Assembly: GCF_001528665.1 (NCBI RefSeq)
Contig: NZ_BBYJ01000020.1
Span: 62,001-126,000 of the forward strand
Direction of reading: 5' to 3'
Source: Microtetraspora malaysiensis
GTDB taxonomy: Bacteria > Actinomycetota > Actinomycetes > Streptosporangiales > Streptosporangiaceae
Length of the DNA stretch: 64,000 bases
The position numbers were made by a program, and so were the translations under genes. Below are positions 27,133 to 35,856 of this stretch, one piece after another (within the stretch, counting starts at the first letter, position 1; every line of letters starts with the position of its first letter). The notes beneath the pieces are model-generated. The model made no database searches. It saw only the letters and a list, made by a program, of their open reading frames with translations, and had not been told where the DNA came from.

Positions 27133-27771
27133 TTACTTATCTGCCTCGGGCGTGTCCGCCCTCTTGGTTCCGTCCTGTACGACATGCGGTGGCTCTGTCG
27201 TCGTGCTCGGGTCCTCGCGGGCCGTGGCGCCGCGCCGTTCCGAGTCGATCAGCTCGTTGAGCCACCTGACCTCGCGCTCGACCGATTCGAGCCCGTGGCG
27301 CTGGAGCTCCAGCGTGTAGCTGTCGAGCCGTTCCCTCGTCCGGGCGAGAGCCGTACGGACGCTGTCCAGGCGCTCTTCCAGCCGGCTGCGGCGGCCTTCC
27401 AGGATGCGCAGGCGCACCTCCGCCTCGGTGTGGCCGAAGAAGGCGAAGCGGATGCCGAAGCTCTCGTCTTCCCAGGAGGAGGGGCCCGACTGGGTGAGGA
27501 GCTCGTGCAGCCGTTCCTTGCCCTCGGCGGTCAGCTTGTACACGATCTTCGACCTGCGGCCGATGACGGTGTCCGCCGGCGGCTCTTCTTCGGTGATGAG
27601 ACCGTCGTTGAGCAGCGCCCTGAGGCAGGGGTACAGCGAGCCGTACGAGAACGCACGGAACATCCCGAGCAGGGTGTTGAGCCGTTTCCGCAGCTCGTAC
27701 CCGTGCAGGGGGGTTTCGTGTAGCGAGCCAAGGACGGCGAGCTCCAGCATGCCACCACGCGGGCCGGTCAC
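27133..27771 (-). CDS. PadR family transcriptional regulator
   Basis: A 212-residue PadR: N-terminal winged helix ([40 protein letters not shown]) and a C-terminal coiled-coil dimerization region rich in Arg/Glu. GTG 27771 is chosen because AAGGGGG lies 7 nt upstream; ATG 27750 is an alternative. Downstream ino1 is 13 bp away. A 41-bp dyad immediately upstream (27786-27826) is a probable operator, suggesting autoregulation and control of inositol synthesis. In Streptomyces a PadR gene also precedes ino1. Confidence 0.9.
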   Translation of the reverse strand: MTGPRGGMLELAVLGSLHETPLHGYELRKRLNTLLGMFRAFSYGSLYPCLRALLNDGLITEEEPPADTVIGRRSKIVYKLTAEGKERLHELLTQSGPSSWEDESFGIRFAFFGHTEAEVRLRILEGRRSRLEERLDSVRTALARTRERLDSYTLELQRHGLESVEREVRWLNELIDSERRGATAREDPSTTTEPPHVVQDGTKRADTPEADK

Positions 27772-27785
27772 CGGAACACCCCCTT

Positions 27786-27826
27786 GTATCTCGCAGATGT
27801 ATCGAACCGATACATCCGCAGGATAC
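27786..27826. promoter_or_regulatory. PadR operator candidate, 41-bp dyad
   Basis: GATGTATCG-AAC-CGATACATC (27796-27816) is a perfect 9-bp inverted repeat, and outer arms GTATC (27786-27790) and GATAC (27822-27826) are symmetric about the same centre (27806). The core contains ATGT...ACAT, the known type of PadR operator. It lies 15 bp upstream of the padR start. Confidence 0.8.
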
Positions 27827-28307
27827 GTCCGCGCTGGCATACCGTGCAACGTGTCAAGGGCGGGGCGCGATCCGGTAAAGAGCCGTAATCTGTGTCACAT
27901 GCGGTCAGAGTGGACGCCCGGGACGGGGCGTGCTGAGCGGACGGCGCGCGTGCCGATCCGCCGGGACCGCATGGAATCGCGCGCTCCCCGCGGTCGCGCG
28001 GGATACCCCTTTTTCCCGCCTTATATCGCTAATGTGACCAAGATCACGCCCCTGGAGCGTGATCGGCGTGAACACTTGGCGGCCAGGGTAAAAGGCGCGC
28101 CGTTCCCTCCCGTGATGCCCCGGGAATGCGGTGAAGTCCCCGTCCATGTGGTTCAGGTCTGCCAAGGTTGGGGCTGGAACCACAGGAACCGCCCACCCGT
28201 TCCCGGCACGGACGGCGGTCCGCCGGTTCGGGGCGGTCTCCTGAGGAGGCGCGCTCACCCGCCGGCCCGCACCGGCGACATTCCCCCTGATGACTGAACG
28301 AGGACGC
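27827..28307. other. Intergenic region between padR and the class A PBP gene
   Basis: About 480 bp with no convincing gene, between divergent padR and the PBP gene. It contains a CRP-type palindrome (28033-28048) overlapping a second short dyad (28042-28064). It should hold the promoters of both units. Confidence 0.55.
28033..28048. promoter_or_regulatory. CRP/FNR-family binding site candidate
   Basis: TGTGACCAAGATCACG fits the CRP consensus TGTGA-N6-TCACA with one mismatch. It is about 260 bp upstream of the PBP start. A second dyad, GATCACG (28042-28048) / CGTGATC (28058-28064), shares its right arm. Confidence 0.45.
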
Positions 28308-31163
28308 GTGACTTACAGCAGCTATGGACCGGAGCCGACCGGCCGTCCCGAGGATCCCTCGGGCTCCGGTGGATCAGCCCGCTCTGGGCGCCGCCGTCGC
28401 GCGGACGCCGCGCCCGGTGATCAGTACGGCCGTGCCCCCCAGGGACCTCCCGGCGAACGGCCGGGCGCCCCGCGTCGCAGCGAGGCGGCCTACGAGGACA
28501 CGCAGGGCATGTCGCCCGTGCCGCCCCCACAGCGCCCGGGACCCGATCCGCGTAGGAACGGTCCCGGTGGCCCTGGCGGACAGGAGCGCACCCAGCACAT
28601 GCCCCGGCCGGACGGCCCCGGCGGTCCTGGTCAGCCCGGGAGGCCGGGCGGTCCCGGCGGCCCTGGTGGCCCTGGTGGCCGGCCGGGTGGGGACCGGACG
28701 CAGGTCATGGGCGCGCCTTCGGGTGAGCCGCGTCGCCGGAGCGACGGTGAGGAGACCCAGGCGCTGGGCGCGGACGGGCGGCGCCGCAGGGGCGAGCCCG
28801 GCCCGGGTGGTCGCGGTCGCGGAGGGCCGGGAGGCCGGGGTCCGGGAGGGCCCGGAGGCCGCGGGCCGCGGGATCCGCGCGACATCGACGACGACGATGA
28901 CGACCGCAAGCCGCGCCGTACCGGGTGGAAGCGGTTCATCCCCAGCTGGAAGATCATCGTGGCCGGGTTCACCGTTTTGGTGGCCGGCGTCTTCGGCATG
29001 ATCGCCATCGCGTACGCGAACACGCCGGTCCCCGTGGGGGCGCAGAAGGACGCCACGGCCGAGGGCAGCGTGATCTACTACCGCGACGGCAAGACCGCCA
29101 TCGGCCGCGTGGGCCAGACACGAGTGAACATCGAGGACATCAACAAGATCCCCCGGCATGTGCAGGACGCGGTGATCGCCGCGGAGAACCGCAGCTTCCG
29201 CGAGGACTCCGGCATCTCCTTCAGCGGCCTGATGCGGTCGGTCTGGATGACCGTCACCGGCGAGCAGGTCCAGGGCGCTTCGACGATCACCCAGCAGATG
29301 GCCAGGAACTACTACGACGGCCTCAGCAGGGAGGTCAGCGCGCAGCGCAAGATCAAGGAGATCTTCGTCGCGGTCAAGCTCAACAAGGAGAAGAGCAAGG
29401 ACTTCATCCTCCTGCAGTACCTCAACACGGTTCCGTTCGGTCGTGGCGCCAACGGGATCGAGGCGGCGGCGCGGGCCTTCTTCAAGAAGCACGTCTGGGA
29501 GCTGAACGAGGCCCAGGCCGCCTACCTCGCCGGCCGCATCCAGAGCCCCAGCCGGTTCGACGTGGACGAGCAGAAGAAGAACTTCGCCCCCACCCAGGAG
29601 CGCTTCGCGTACGTCATCGACGGCATGGCCAAGCTGGACCCGGCCAAGTACGGCGGGCTCCCGGCGAAGTACGGCGTGCAGGACGCCAAGCTCGTCGACC
29701 CCAAGAAGTTCCCCAAGCTGGCGAAGGAGAACAACAAGGACGTCATGGGCGGGCTCAAGGGCTACATGATCATCCAGGTCATGGAGGAGCTCAAGCAGCA
29801 GGGCGTGTCACCGGACATGGTCAGGAGCGGCGGCTACAAGATCATTTCGACGTTCGACAAGCGGTTGATGGTCGAGGCGCAGAAGGCCGTGAAGGGCGTC
29901 ACCAACGGCATGTCGAGGGAGTACAACGCCGGGCTCGCCGCGGTCGATCCGCGCAACGGCAGGGTGATCGCCTTCTACGGCGGCGACAACTACGTGACCA
30001 GGAACTGGAACAACGCGTTCGACTCCAGGAAGCAGGCGGCCTCGGCCTTCAAGCCGTACGTGCTGGCTGCCTGGCTGGACGCCGGCCACAGCCTCAACAG
30101 CTACGTGCCGGGCAACGTGACGGTGCCAGAGAAGCTGCCCGGGACGACCCCGATCAAGAACAGCCACAACGTCGGCCAGGCCATCGACCTGGTCAAGGCC
30201 ACCGCCCAGTCGGTCAACACCGCGTTCGCGTCCATGGCGTACACGATGGACGAGCAGAGCGGCACGATCGGCCAGCTCGCCGCGGTGAAGCAGATCGCCA
30301 TCGGCGCCGGCCTCAGCAAGCAGTGGATGGACAAGGACGTCGCGGACCACAAGTACCTGTTCTCCATCGGCAGTGCCCTGGTGACCCCCGTCGAGCAGGC
30401 GGCGGGTTATTCGATCTTCGCCAACGCCGGCAAGCACGTGGACTACCACGTCGTCAAGGAGGTCAAGAAGGGCAACCTCGTCATCGTGCGCGAGCAGGCG
30501 ACAGCCAGGGACGTGATCAGCGCTGAAGCGGCGGCGGACGCCACTGTGGCGATGGAAGAGGTGCTCAAGACCGGTACGGCCGGGGGCAAGGGCATCGGCC
30601 GTCCCGCGGCGGGCAAGACCGGCACGAACAACGACACGAAGGAAGCCTGGTTCGTCGGCTACACCCCGCAGCTCGTCACCGCCGTCGGCATGTACCGCGA
30701 GCAGTGCTACACCAAGAGCGGCAAGTTCGTCCCGCTCAAGAGACTGGCCTGTCCCAAGGGATCCTCGGCCAAGGAGGCCTCGCTCGGCTTCGAAGGTGCC
30801 GACAAGCCGACCAGCATCTGGCGCACGTTCATGCTGGAGGCGATGAAGGACGAGAAGGTCGAGGAGTTCCCCGGCAAGTCCGGCATCGGCCAGCCCGAGA
30901 ACATCGTGCCCAGCCCGACACCGACGCCGACGGCCACGCCCGAGGACGATGGGTTCCCCCCGGACGACTTCGGGTTCCCGCCGGACGACACGACCGGCTG
31001 CGACCCCATGGACCTCTCCTGCAACGGCGGGAACATGGATCCGGGCGGTGACGGCGGGGAGGGCCCGGTGGACGTCGGCAACGGCTTCGGCCAGGCCCCG
31101 GCGCTGGCCCCCGCGCCCTCGCCGTCCGGCGCCAGGAGGACCACGCCCAGCACGGGCAGGTAG
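28308..31163 (+). CDS. Class A penicillin-binding protein (transglycosylase/transpeptidase)
   Basis: About 951 residues; a bifunctional peptidoglycan synthase. A ~210-residue cytoplasmic Gly/Pro/Arg-rich tail precedes one membrane helix (IIVAGFTVLVAGVFGMIAIA). The GT51 domain has AAENRSFREDSGISFSG and GASTITQQMARNYY. The transpeptidase domain has SAFKPYVLA (SxxK, serine near 575), SVNTAFA (SxN) and GKTGTNND (KTG). A Pro/Gly/acid-rich tail ends it. GTG 28308 with GAGGA upstream is preferred; ATG 28290 is possible. Confidence 0.93.
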   Translation: MTYSSYGPEPTGRPEDPSGSGGSARSGRRRRADAAPGDQYGRAPQGPPGERPGAPRRSEAAYEDTQGMSPVPPPQRPGPDPRRNGPGGPGGQERTQHMPRPDGPGGPGQPGRPGGPGGPGGPGGRPGGDRTQVMGAPSGEPRRRSDGEETQALGADGRRRRGEPGPGGRGRGGPGGRGPGGPGGRGPRDPRDIDDDDDDRKPRRTGWKRFIPSWKIIVAGFTVLVAGVFGMIAIAYANTPVPVGAQKDATAEGSVIYYRDGKTAIGRVGQTRVNIEDINKIPRHVQDAVIAAENRSFREDSGISFSGLMRSVWMTVTGEQVQGASTITQQMARNYYDGLSREVSAQRKIKEIFVAVKLNKEKSKDFILLQYLNTVPFGRGANGIEAAARAFFKKHVWELNEAQAAYLAGRIQSPSRFDVDEQKKNFAPTQERFAYVIDGMAKLDPAKYGGLPAKYGVQDAKLVDPKKFPKLAKENNKDVMGGLKGYMIIQVMEELKQQGVSPDMVRSGGYKIISTFDKRLMVEAQKAVKGVTNGMSREYNAGLAAVDPRNGRVIAFYGGDNYVTRNWNNAFDSRKQAASAFKPYVLAAWLDAGHSLNSYVPGNVTVPEKLPGTTPIKNSHNVGQAIDLVKATAQSVNTAFASMAYTMDEQSGTIGQLAAVKQIAIGAGLSKQWMDKDVADHKYLFSIGSALVTPVEQAAGYSIFANAGKHVDYHVVKEVKKGNLVIVREQATARDVISAEAAADATVAMEEVLKTGTAGGKGIGRPAAGKTGTNNDTKEAWFVGYTPQLVTAVGMYREQCYTKSGKFVPLKRLACPKGSSAKEASLGFEGADKPTSIWRTFMLEAMKDEKVEEFPGKSGIGQPENIVPSPTPTPTATPEDDGFPPDDFGFPPDDTTGCDPMDLSCNGGNMDPGGDGGEGPVDVGNGFGQAPALAPAPSPSGARRTTPSTGR

Positions 31164-31167
31164 CGCC

Positions 31168-31210
31168 CGAAGCCCCCGCGCGTCCCGTACGCGCGGGGGC
31201 TTCGCCTTTT
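31168..31210 (+). terminator. Strong terminator after the PBP gene
   Basis: A perfect 16-bp stem, from CGAAGCCCCCGCGCGT to ACGCGCGGGGGCTTCG, with a 5-nt loop, is followed by CC and TTTT, starting 5 bp after the stop. Confidence 0.9.
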
Positions 31211-31437
31211 CCGTGAACGGGAGAATCCTCATGAAAGATTCAGCGAGGAACGCGGTGAATTCGCCGCCCGTGACCCGGTATACGCGGTGATCCAGGTGAA
31301 CATCACGAAAGACCGTTCCACCGTTCTTGGCTTATTGTGCGTACGGCGCCGCTGCTGAAAAGCTGATCGTCGGTGGGCGGAGAGCCGCCCGTACGCCCCC
31401 CGCAACCATTTCCCCCGAAGTGAACGATAGGCGCGTG

Positions 31438-32766
31438 ATGACTCGGACCACCAACGCTCCTGGGCCGCTCGGCACGGCCGCGCAGAGGGCCGTGCCGTAC
31501 CTGCCGCTCGGTCTCCTCGCCGGTCTCGGCGCGGTGCTCGCGTTTCTGTGGAAATGGCCGTGCCGGTTCGGAGGCGCGTGGAACGGCGGCATCGGGCAGT
31601 ACACGAACTTCTGCTACACCGACATCTATCCGCTCTGGTGGGCCGAGCACCTGAGCGAGGGGAAGATCCCCTACGTCGACTATCCGGTCGAATACCCCGT
31701 CGGCATCGGCGCGATCATGGAGTTCGTCCGGCGGCTGGCGAGCGGCGACGGTGTCGCGTTCTACGACATCACGGTCATCCTCATGGGCGGCTCCCTGGTC
31801 GCCGGCGTGCTCGTCATGGCGGCCCTGGCCGGGCCGGCCCGCCGCTGGGACGCCCTCTGGTACGCCATCGGCCCGGCGGTCATCCTCTGCGCGTACATCA
31901 ACTGGGACCTGGCGGCCGGGGCGCTCGCGCTGGGCGGGCTGCTCGCCTGGTCGCGCGACCGGCACGTCCTCGCCGGGGTGCTCCTCTCGCTCTCGGTGGC
32001 GACGAAGTTCTATCCGCTGATGTTCTTCGGCGCGCTGTTCCTGCTCACCGTGCGCACCGGGAAGTGGACGCCGTTCCTGCGTACGGCGCTCGCGGCGGCC
32101 GGGACCTGGCTGATCGCCAACGTGCCGGTCATGCTGATCAACTTCGAGGGCTGGAAGCGGTTCTACTCCTTCAGCAGCGAACGCGGCGCCGACTGGGGTG
32201 GCCTGTGGTTCTTCTTCCAGCGCAAGGACTGGGGCTTCCTCGCCGACGCGGAGTCGCTGAACACGATGGCCATGGGCGCGCTCGCCGTGCTGCTGCTGGG
32301 CATCGCGGTTCTCGCCGTGGCGGCCCCGCGCCGTCCCCGGCTGATGCAGCTCTGCTTCCTCGCGCTCGCCGCGTTCATGGTGACGAACAAGGTGTGGTCG
32401 CCGCAGTACGTGCTCTGGCTGGTGCCGTTCGCCGTCCTGGCCCGGCCGAAGTGGGGCGCGCTGCTCGCCTGGCAGATCGCCGAGTGCTGGTACTTCTTCT
32501 CGATCTGGCTCTACCTCACCGCGCAGTATCCGGAGGGGGCGGACCTCGGCATCGGCGACACCGCGTACTTCCTGTCGGTCTGGGCTCGAGCGATCACGAT
32601 CGTCGTCCTGATGGCCCTGGTCGTGCGGGACATCCTGCGGCCGGAGCTGGACACGGTGCGGGCATCCGGGGCCGACGATCCGTCCGGCGGCGTGTTCGAC
32701 GGGGCCGAGGACCGGTTCACGCTCCCGCCCCGGCCGAAGGCCGACGCCCCGGTCGTGGAAGCCTGA
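31438..32766 (+). CDS. GT87-like polytopic membrane glycosyltransferase (DUF2029)
   Basis: About 442 residues with some 10 transmembrane helices. YPLWWAEHLSEGKIPYVDYP carries the short acidic/tyrosine-rich loop typical of GT-C mannosyl- and arabinosyltransferases, and NKVWSPQYVLWLVP is a recurring GT87 motif. Such enzymes use polyprenyl-phosphate sugars for cell-wall glycans. ATG 31438 is preferred over a longer frame from 31327. It and the next gene are a tandem pair sharing the SPQY block. Confidence 0.83.
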   Translation: MTRTTNAPGPLGTAAQRAVPYLPLGLLAGLGAVLAFLWKWPCRFGGAWNGGIGQYTNFCYTDIYPLWWAEHLSEGKIPYVDYPVEYPVGIGAIMEFVRRLASGDGVAFYDITVILMGGSLVAGVLVMAALAGPARRWDALWYAIGPAVILCAYINWDLAAGALALGGLLAWSRDRHVLAGVLLSLSVATKFYPLMFFGALFLLTVRTGKWTPFLRTALAAAGTWLIANVPVMLINFEGWKRFYSFSSERGADWGGLWFFFQRKDWGFLADAESLNTMAMGALAVLLLGIAVLAVAAPRRPRLMQLCFLALAAFMVTNKVWSPQYVLWLVPFAVLARPKWGALLAWQIAECWYFFSIWLYLTAQYPEGADLGIGDTAYFLSVWARAITIVVLMALVVRDILRPELDTVRASGADDPSGGVFDGAEDRFTLPPRPKADAPVVEA

Positions 32767-32770
32767 AAGG

Positions 32771-34036
32771 GTGCGACATCGGTTTCCCTGGCCGGTCCTG
32801 CCGGTCTGGCTGATCACGCGCCTGGCGCTCTTCCTCGCCGCGACGCAGGTCATCCCGGTCGGGCACGAGGGGTCGTTCGAGGGTGACGTCACGCTGTACG
32901 GCAACTGGTCGCGGATCCTGCTCGGCGGTGAGTTCCCCGCCGGGGACGAGAAGTGGCAGTACCCGCCCTACGCGGCGCTGCCCCTGCTCGCGCCGCACCT
33001 GCTGCCGTGGAGCTACCGGATCGACTTCTACGTGCTCGCGCTGGGGTGCGACCTGGCGATCCTGCTGCTGCTGTGCCGGTTCACCGTCAAGACCGGCGGC
33101 AGCCGTACCGGCGTGTGGGCGTGGACGATCGGCGCGGCCCTGCTCGGGCCGCTACTGATCTCCCGGTACGACCTGATGGTGACCCTGGTCGCGGTCCTCG
33201 CGCTCACGCTCTCGACGAACCCGGCGGTGCGGGGAGCGCTGATCGGGTTCGGTCTGGCGATCAAGGTGTGGCCGGTCGCGCTGCTCGCCGGGCTGCGCCG
33301 CTGGCGCGAGCTGCTGACCGGCGGCGCCTCGGCCCTGGTCGTCGTGGTGCTCGGCTGCGGCGTGGCCACCCTGGTCCTGCCGCACGCGCTCGACTTCCTC
33401 ACCGCCCAGCAGGACCGGGGGCTGCAGATCGAGTCGCTCGCGGCCACGCCGTTCGCGCTCGCCCGCGCGCTCGGGTGGTGGGGCGGGTTCACCACGTACC
33501 AGCACGGCGCGATGGAGCTCGTCGGGCCCGGCGTGGAGGCGGCCACCCTGGTGAGCGTCGCCGCGACGCCGGTCGCGCTCGTCCTGCTCGCGGTCTGGTG
33601 GTTCCGCGCCGCGCCGACCGAGAAGACCTACTATGACGCGGCGCTGACCACGGTCCTGTTCCTGGTGGTGACCAGCCGGGTGCTGTCGCCGCAGTACCTG
33701 ATCTGGATCCTCGGCGTCACGGCCGTGGTGTTCGCCGCGCGGACCCGGCAGCGGCCCGCCGCCTGGCTCATCCTCGTCGCGACCCTGCTGACCGGGATCA
33801 TGTACCCCTGGGTGGAGGAGGACTACAGCTGGAGCGGCCGGCTGCCCGGCACGCTGATCCTGGTCGCGCGCAACCTCGTCTTCCTCGCGGCGGCCGTCGT
33901 GTCGTTCGTCCAGCTTTGGCGGAGCACCCGCAGGCCGGGCCGGGGCCGGCGCGACGAACTCGCCGCGGTCGGCGAGGACCTGGGCGTTTCCCGGGACGGC
34001 ATGGCCGCGCGCGGTCCCGGGATCCGAACGGCGTAG
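32771..34036 (+). CDS. GT87-like polytopic membrane glycosyltransferase (DUF2029)
   Basis: A 421-residue paralogue of the preceding gene, beginning at a GTG 4 bp after its stop. GDVTLYGNWSRILLGGEFPA and EKWQYPPYAALPLLAP near the N-terminus and SRVLSPQYLIWILG near residue 300 correspond to the upstream protein's loops. About 10 transmembrane helices. Likely function is transfer of a sugar from a polyprenyl-phosphate donor; the acceptor is unknown. Confidence 0.83.
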   Translation: MRHRFPWPVLPVWLITRLALFLAATQVIPVGHEGSFEGDVTLYGNWSRILLGGEFPAGDEKWQYPPYAALPLLAPHLLPWSYRIDFYVLALGCDLAILLLLCRFTVKTGGSRTGVWAWTIGAALLGPLLISRYDLMVTLVAVLALTLSTNPAVRGALIGFGLAIKVWPVALLAGLRRWRELLTGGASALVVVVLGCGVATLVLPHALDFLTAQQDRGLQIESLAATPFALARALGWWGGFTTYQHGAMELVGPGVEAATLVSVAATPVALVLLAVWWFRAAPTEKTYYDAALTTVLFLVVTSRVLSPQYLIWILGVTAVVFAARTRQRPAAWLILVATLLTGIMYPWVEEDYSWSGRLPGTLILVARNLVFLAAAVVSFVQLWRSTRRPGRGRRDELAAVGEDLGVSRDGMAARGPGIRTA

Positions 34037-34074
34037 GCCCTTACCCGCTTTTACGCGCGCTCAATCCAGAGAAG

Positions 34075-34095
34075 TTATCCACAGGCTGTGGATCC
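34075..34095. promoter_or_regulatory. DnaA box within a short dyad
   Basis: TTATCCACA (34075-34083) matches the DnaA box exactly; the following GGC then TGTGGAT forms a perfect 7-bp inverted repeat (ATCCACA/TGTGGAT). It lies in the 69-bp convergent gap before the endonuclease IV stop, so it is not near a promoter. Confidence 0.55.
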
Positions 34096-34105
34096 GCGGT
34101 GGGGA

Positions 34106-34900
34106 TCAGAGGTGCTTGCGTAGGAAGGCGATGTCGTCCACCTGGCCCTCGAACGGCGTCTCCACCACGATCGGCGCCTGCGCCTGGCGGCAGATCGCGA
34201 TGATCCGCTCCGTGTCGATCTGGCCCGCCCCCAGGTTGGCGTGGCGGTCCGCGCCCGAGTCGAAGGCGTCGCGCGAGTCGTTGCAGTGGATCAGGTCGAT
34301 CCGGCCGGTGATGGCCTTCACCCGGTCCACGACGTCGGCGAGGTCCTCGCCGCCCGCGTGGGCGTGGCAGGTGTCCAGGCAGAACCCGATCATCGAGGCG
34401 TCGCGCGCGCCCGAGGTCACCGCGTCCCACAGGCGGGCGATCCGGTCGAGCCGCCGGGCCATCGCGTTGCCGCCGCCCGCGGTGTTCTCGATCAGCACCG
34501 GGATGGGGCAGTCCATCCGCTCGAAGACCTTGCGCCAGTTGTCGAACCCGATCTGCGGGTCGTCGTCCTTGTTGACGTGCCCGCCGTGGACGATCAGCCC
34601 CTTGGCGCCGATGGAGGCGGCGGCCTTGAGGTGACTCTCCAGCAGCTTGCGGCTCGGGATGCGGATCCGGTTGTTCGCCGTCGCCACGTTGATCACGTAG
34701 GGCGCGTGGATGTAGACCTCCACGTCCGAGTCCCTGATCGCGTCCGCGCTCTCCGGGAGGACGGGGCCCTTCCAGCCCTGCGGGTCGCCGAGGAAGAACT
34801 GCACGACGTCGGCGTCGCGCGCCGCCGCGTGGGCGAGCGGGTCGTCCTGGTCGACGTGCGCGCCGATGCGCGGGAGGCGCCCGTCCTGGCCACTGCCCAT
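34106..34900 (-). CDS. nfo: Deoxyribonuclease IV (AP endonuclease)
   Basis: A 264-residue xylose-isomerase-like TIM-barrel AP endonuclease for base-excision repair. Metal ligands are recognizable: VYIHAPYVINVA, LIENTAGGGN (Glu), GFCLDTCHAHAGG (Asp, His), HCNDSRDAFDSGADRHANLG (Asp, Asp, His) and VETPFEG (Glu). ATG 34900 has GGAGG upstream; the frame continues to 34999 without homology. The upstream region has a 16-bp tandem repeat. Confidence 0.92.
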   Translation of the reverse strand: MGSGQDGRLPRIGAHVDQDDPLAHAAARDADVVQFFLGDPQGWKGPVLPESADAIRDSDVEVYIHAPYVINVATANNRIRIPSRKLLESHLKAAASIGAKGLIVHGGHVNKDDDPQIGFDNWRKVFERMDCPIPVLIENTAGGGNAMARRLDRIARLWDAVTSGARDASMIGFCLDTCHAHAGGEDLADVVDRVKAITGRIDLIHCNDSRDAFDSGADRHANLGAGQIDTERIIAICRQAQAPIVVETPFEGQVDDIAFLRKHL

Positions 34901-34988
34901 CGTCGTCGTACCTCCGTGGGTCGGGGAAACGTGTGTGGAAGGAGCCGCGTGCTCCTCCGTACGGCCGGGCACGGCGGGAGCGTCCCGC

Positions 34989-35018
34989 CGTACCGACACT
35001 AGGTCGTACCGACACTAG
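34989..35018. repeat. Tandem 14-bp repeat upstream of nfo
   Basis: CGTACCGACACTAG occurs at 34989-35002 and again at 35005-35018, a 16-bp period. It sits about 90-120 bp upstream of nfo, so it may be a promoter/operator element bound by a dimer in direct orientation. Confidence 0.6.
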
Positions 35019-35149
35019 ACGGTCCGGTCAGCGCGCGTCCCGATGGCGAGGGGGACCTTAAGCCACCAGTAAAGAGCGTTTCAAGGAAGCGTGACCGGGC
35101 AGCCTCCTCGTCAGTGGCGCCGCACGCGCCGGATCGCGAGGAGGCCGAT

Positions 35150-35326
35150 ATGACCCCCCGGCTGTTCCGTGTCTTCTTTCTGATCTATCTCGCCGTCGGC
35201 GTCTATGTCGCCTGGACGCACCACTATCTGACGCCCGGCGTTCTGCGGCAGATCGCCGAGGCGTTCCTCTCCGTCTTCCTCTGGGTCCTCGTGCTGCTGG
35301 GCGTGGACCTCCACCTGGCACGCTGA
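35150..35326 (+). CDS. Small membrane protein (58 aa), unknown function
   Basis: Starting MTPRLFRVFFLIYLAVGVYV with a strong RBS (GAGGAGG, 7 nt upstream), it has two hydrophobic segments (residues ~4-21 and ~37-54) separated by a short polar loop HHYLTPGVLRQ. No family recognized. Hydrophobic pattern and RBS support coding. Confidence 0.65.
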   Translation: MTPRLFRVFFLIYLAVGVYVAWTHHYLTPGVLRQIAEAFLSVFLWVLVLLGVDLHLAR

Positions 35327-35357
35327 ACGGCCGGGCCCGGCGACCCGGTGTCACGCG

Positions 35358-35675
35358 TCAGTGGGTCGGGAGGAACCCGCCGTGGGCGATCCCCAGCGCG
35401 GCGCCCACGAAGGAGCCCACGATCCCGATGATGATGAGGCTGCGTTGCGGGGTCGTCACGGAGACATACTGCGCGTACAGCCCGCCGCAGAAGCCGATCG
35501 TGCCCACCCATGAGGCGACCGGGTGGAGACTGACGACGAACCCGGTGACGAGCGCCAGGAGACCGACGACCAGCGTGCTGACCGCCAGGGCGTTCTCCAG
35601 AGTGTGCGGCTTGCCGTCCGTGTTGAGGGTGAGGCGGTGGGTCGGCCTTCTGACGCGGCCAAGAACGTTCGGCAT
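35358..35675 (-). CDS. Small integral membrane protein (105 aa), unknown function
   Basis: MPNVLGRVRRPTHRLTLNTD with a basic N-terminus, then three hydrophobic helices (AVSTLVVGLLALVTGFVVSL, WVGTIGFCGGLYAQYVSV and IIIGIVGSFVGAALGIAHGG). AAAGGGG precedes the ATG at 35675. Divergent from rpsF. No function recognized, though similar short proteins occur next to rpsF in related actinomycetes. Confidence 0.68.
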   Translation of the reverse strand: MPNVLGRVRRPTHRLTLNTDGKPHTLENALAVSTLVVGLLALVTGFVVSLHPVASWVGTIGFCGGLYAQYVSVTTPQRSLIIIGIVGSFVGAALGIAHGGFLPTH

Positions 35676-35856
35676 GTGCGTCACCCCTTTCTGCTGCTCA
35701 GTTTCCCTCGCGGGGGCGCGTACGGCCAGGGGACTGGTAGCCTGAATCGGCTGTGTTGGATATGCGTGGGGTGGAATTTCCCCGCGCCGCCCGCAGCGTC
35801 CTCCTGTCACGGCAAGGCGTCGTGACCGCAAGAGTCCAGAGGAGGTTGGATTCCGC

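Noticed and set aside
28374-29492. A long minus-strand frame opposite the PBP gene
   Set aside because: Antisense to the Gly/Pro-rich and GT51 region; low complexity mirrors the sense strand.
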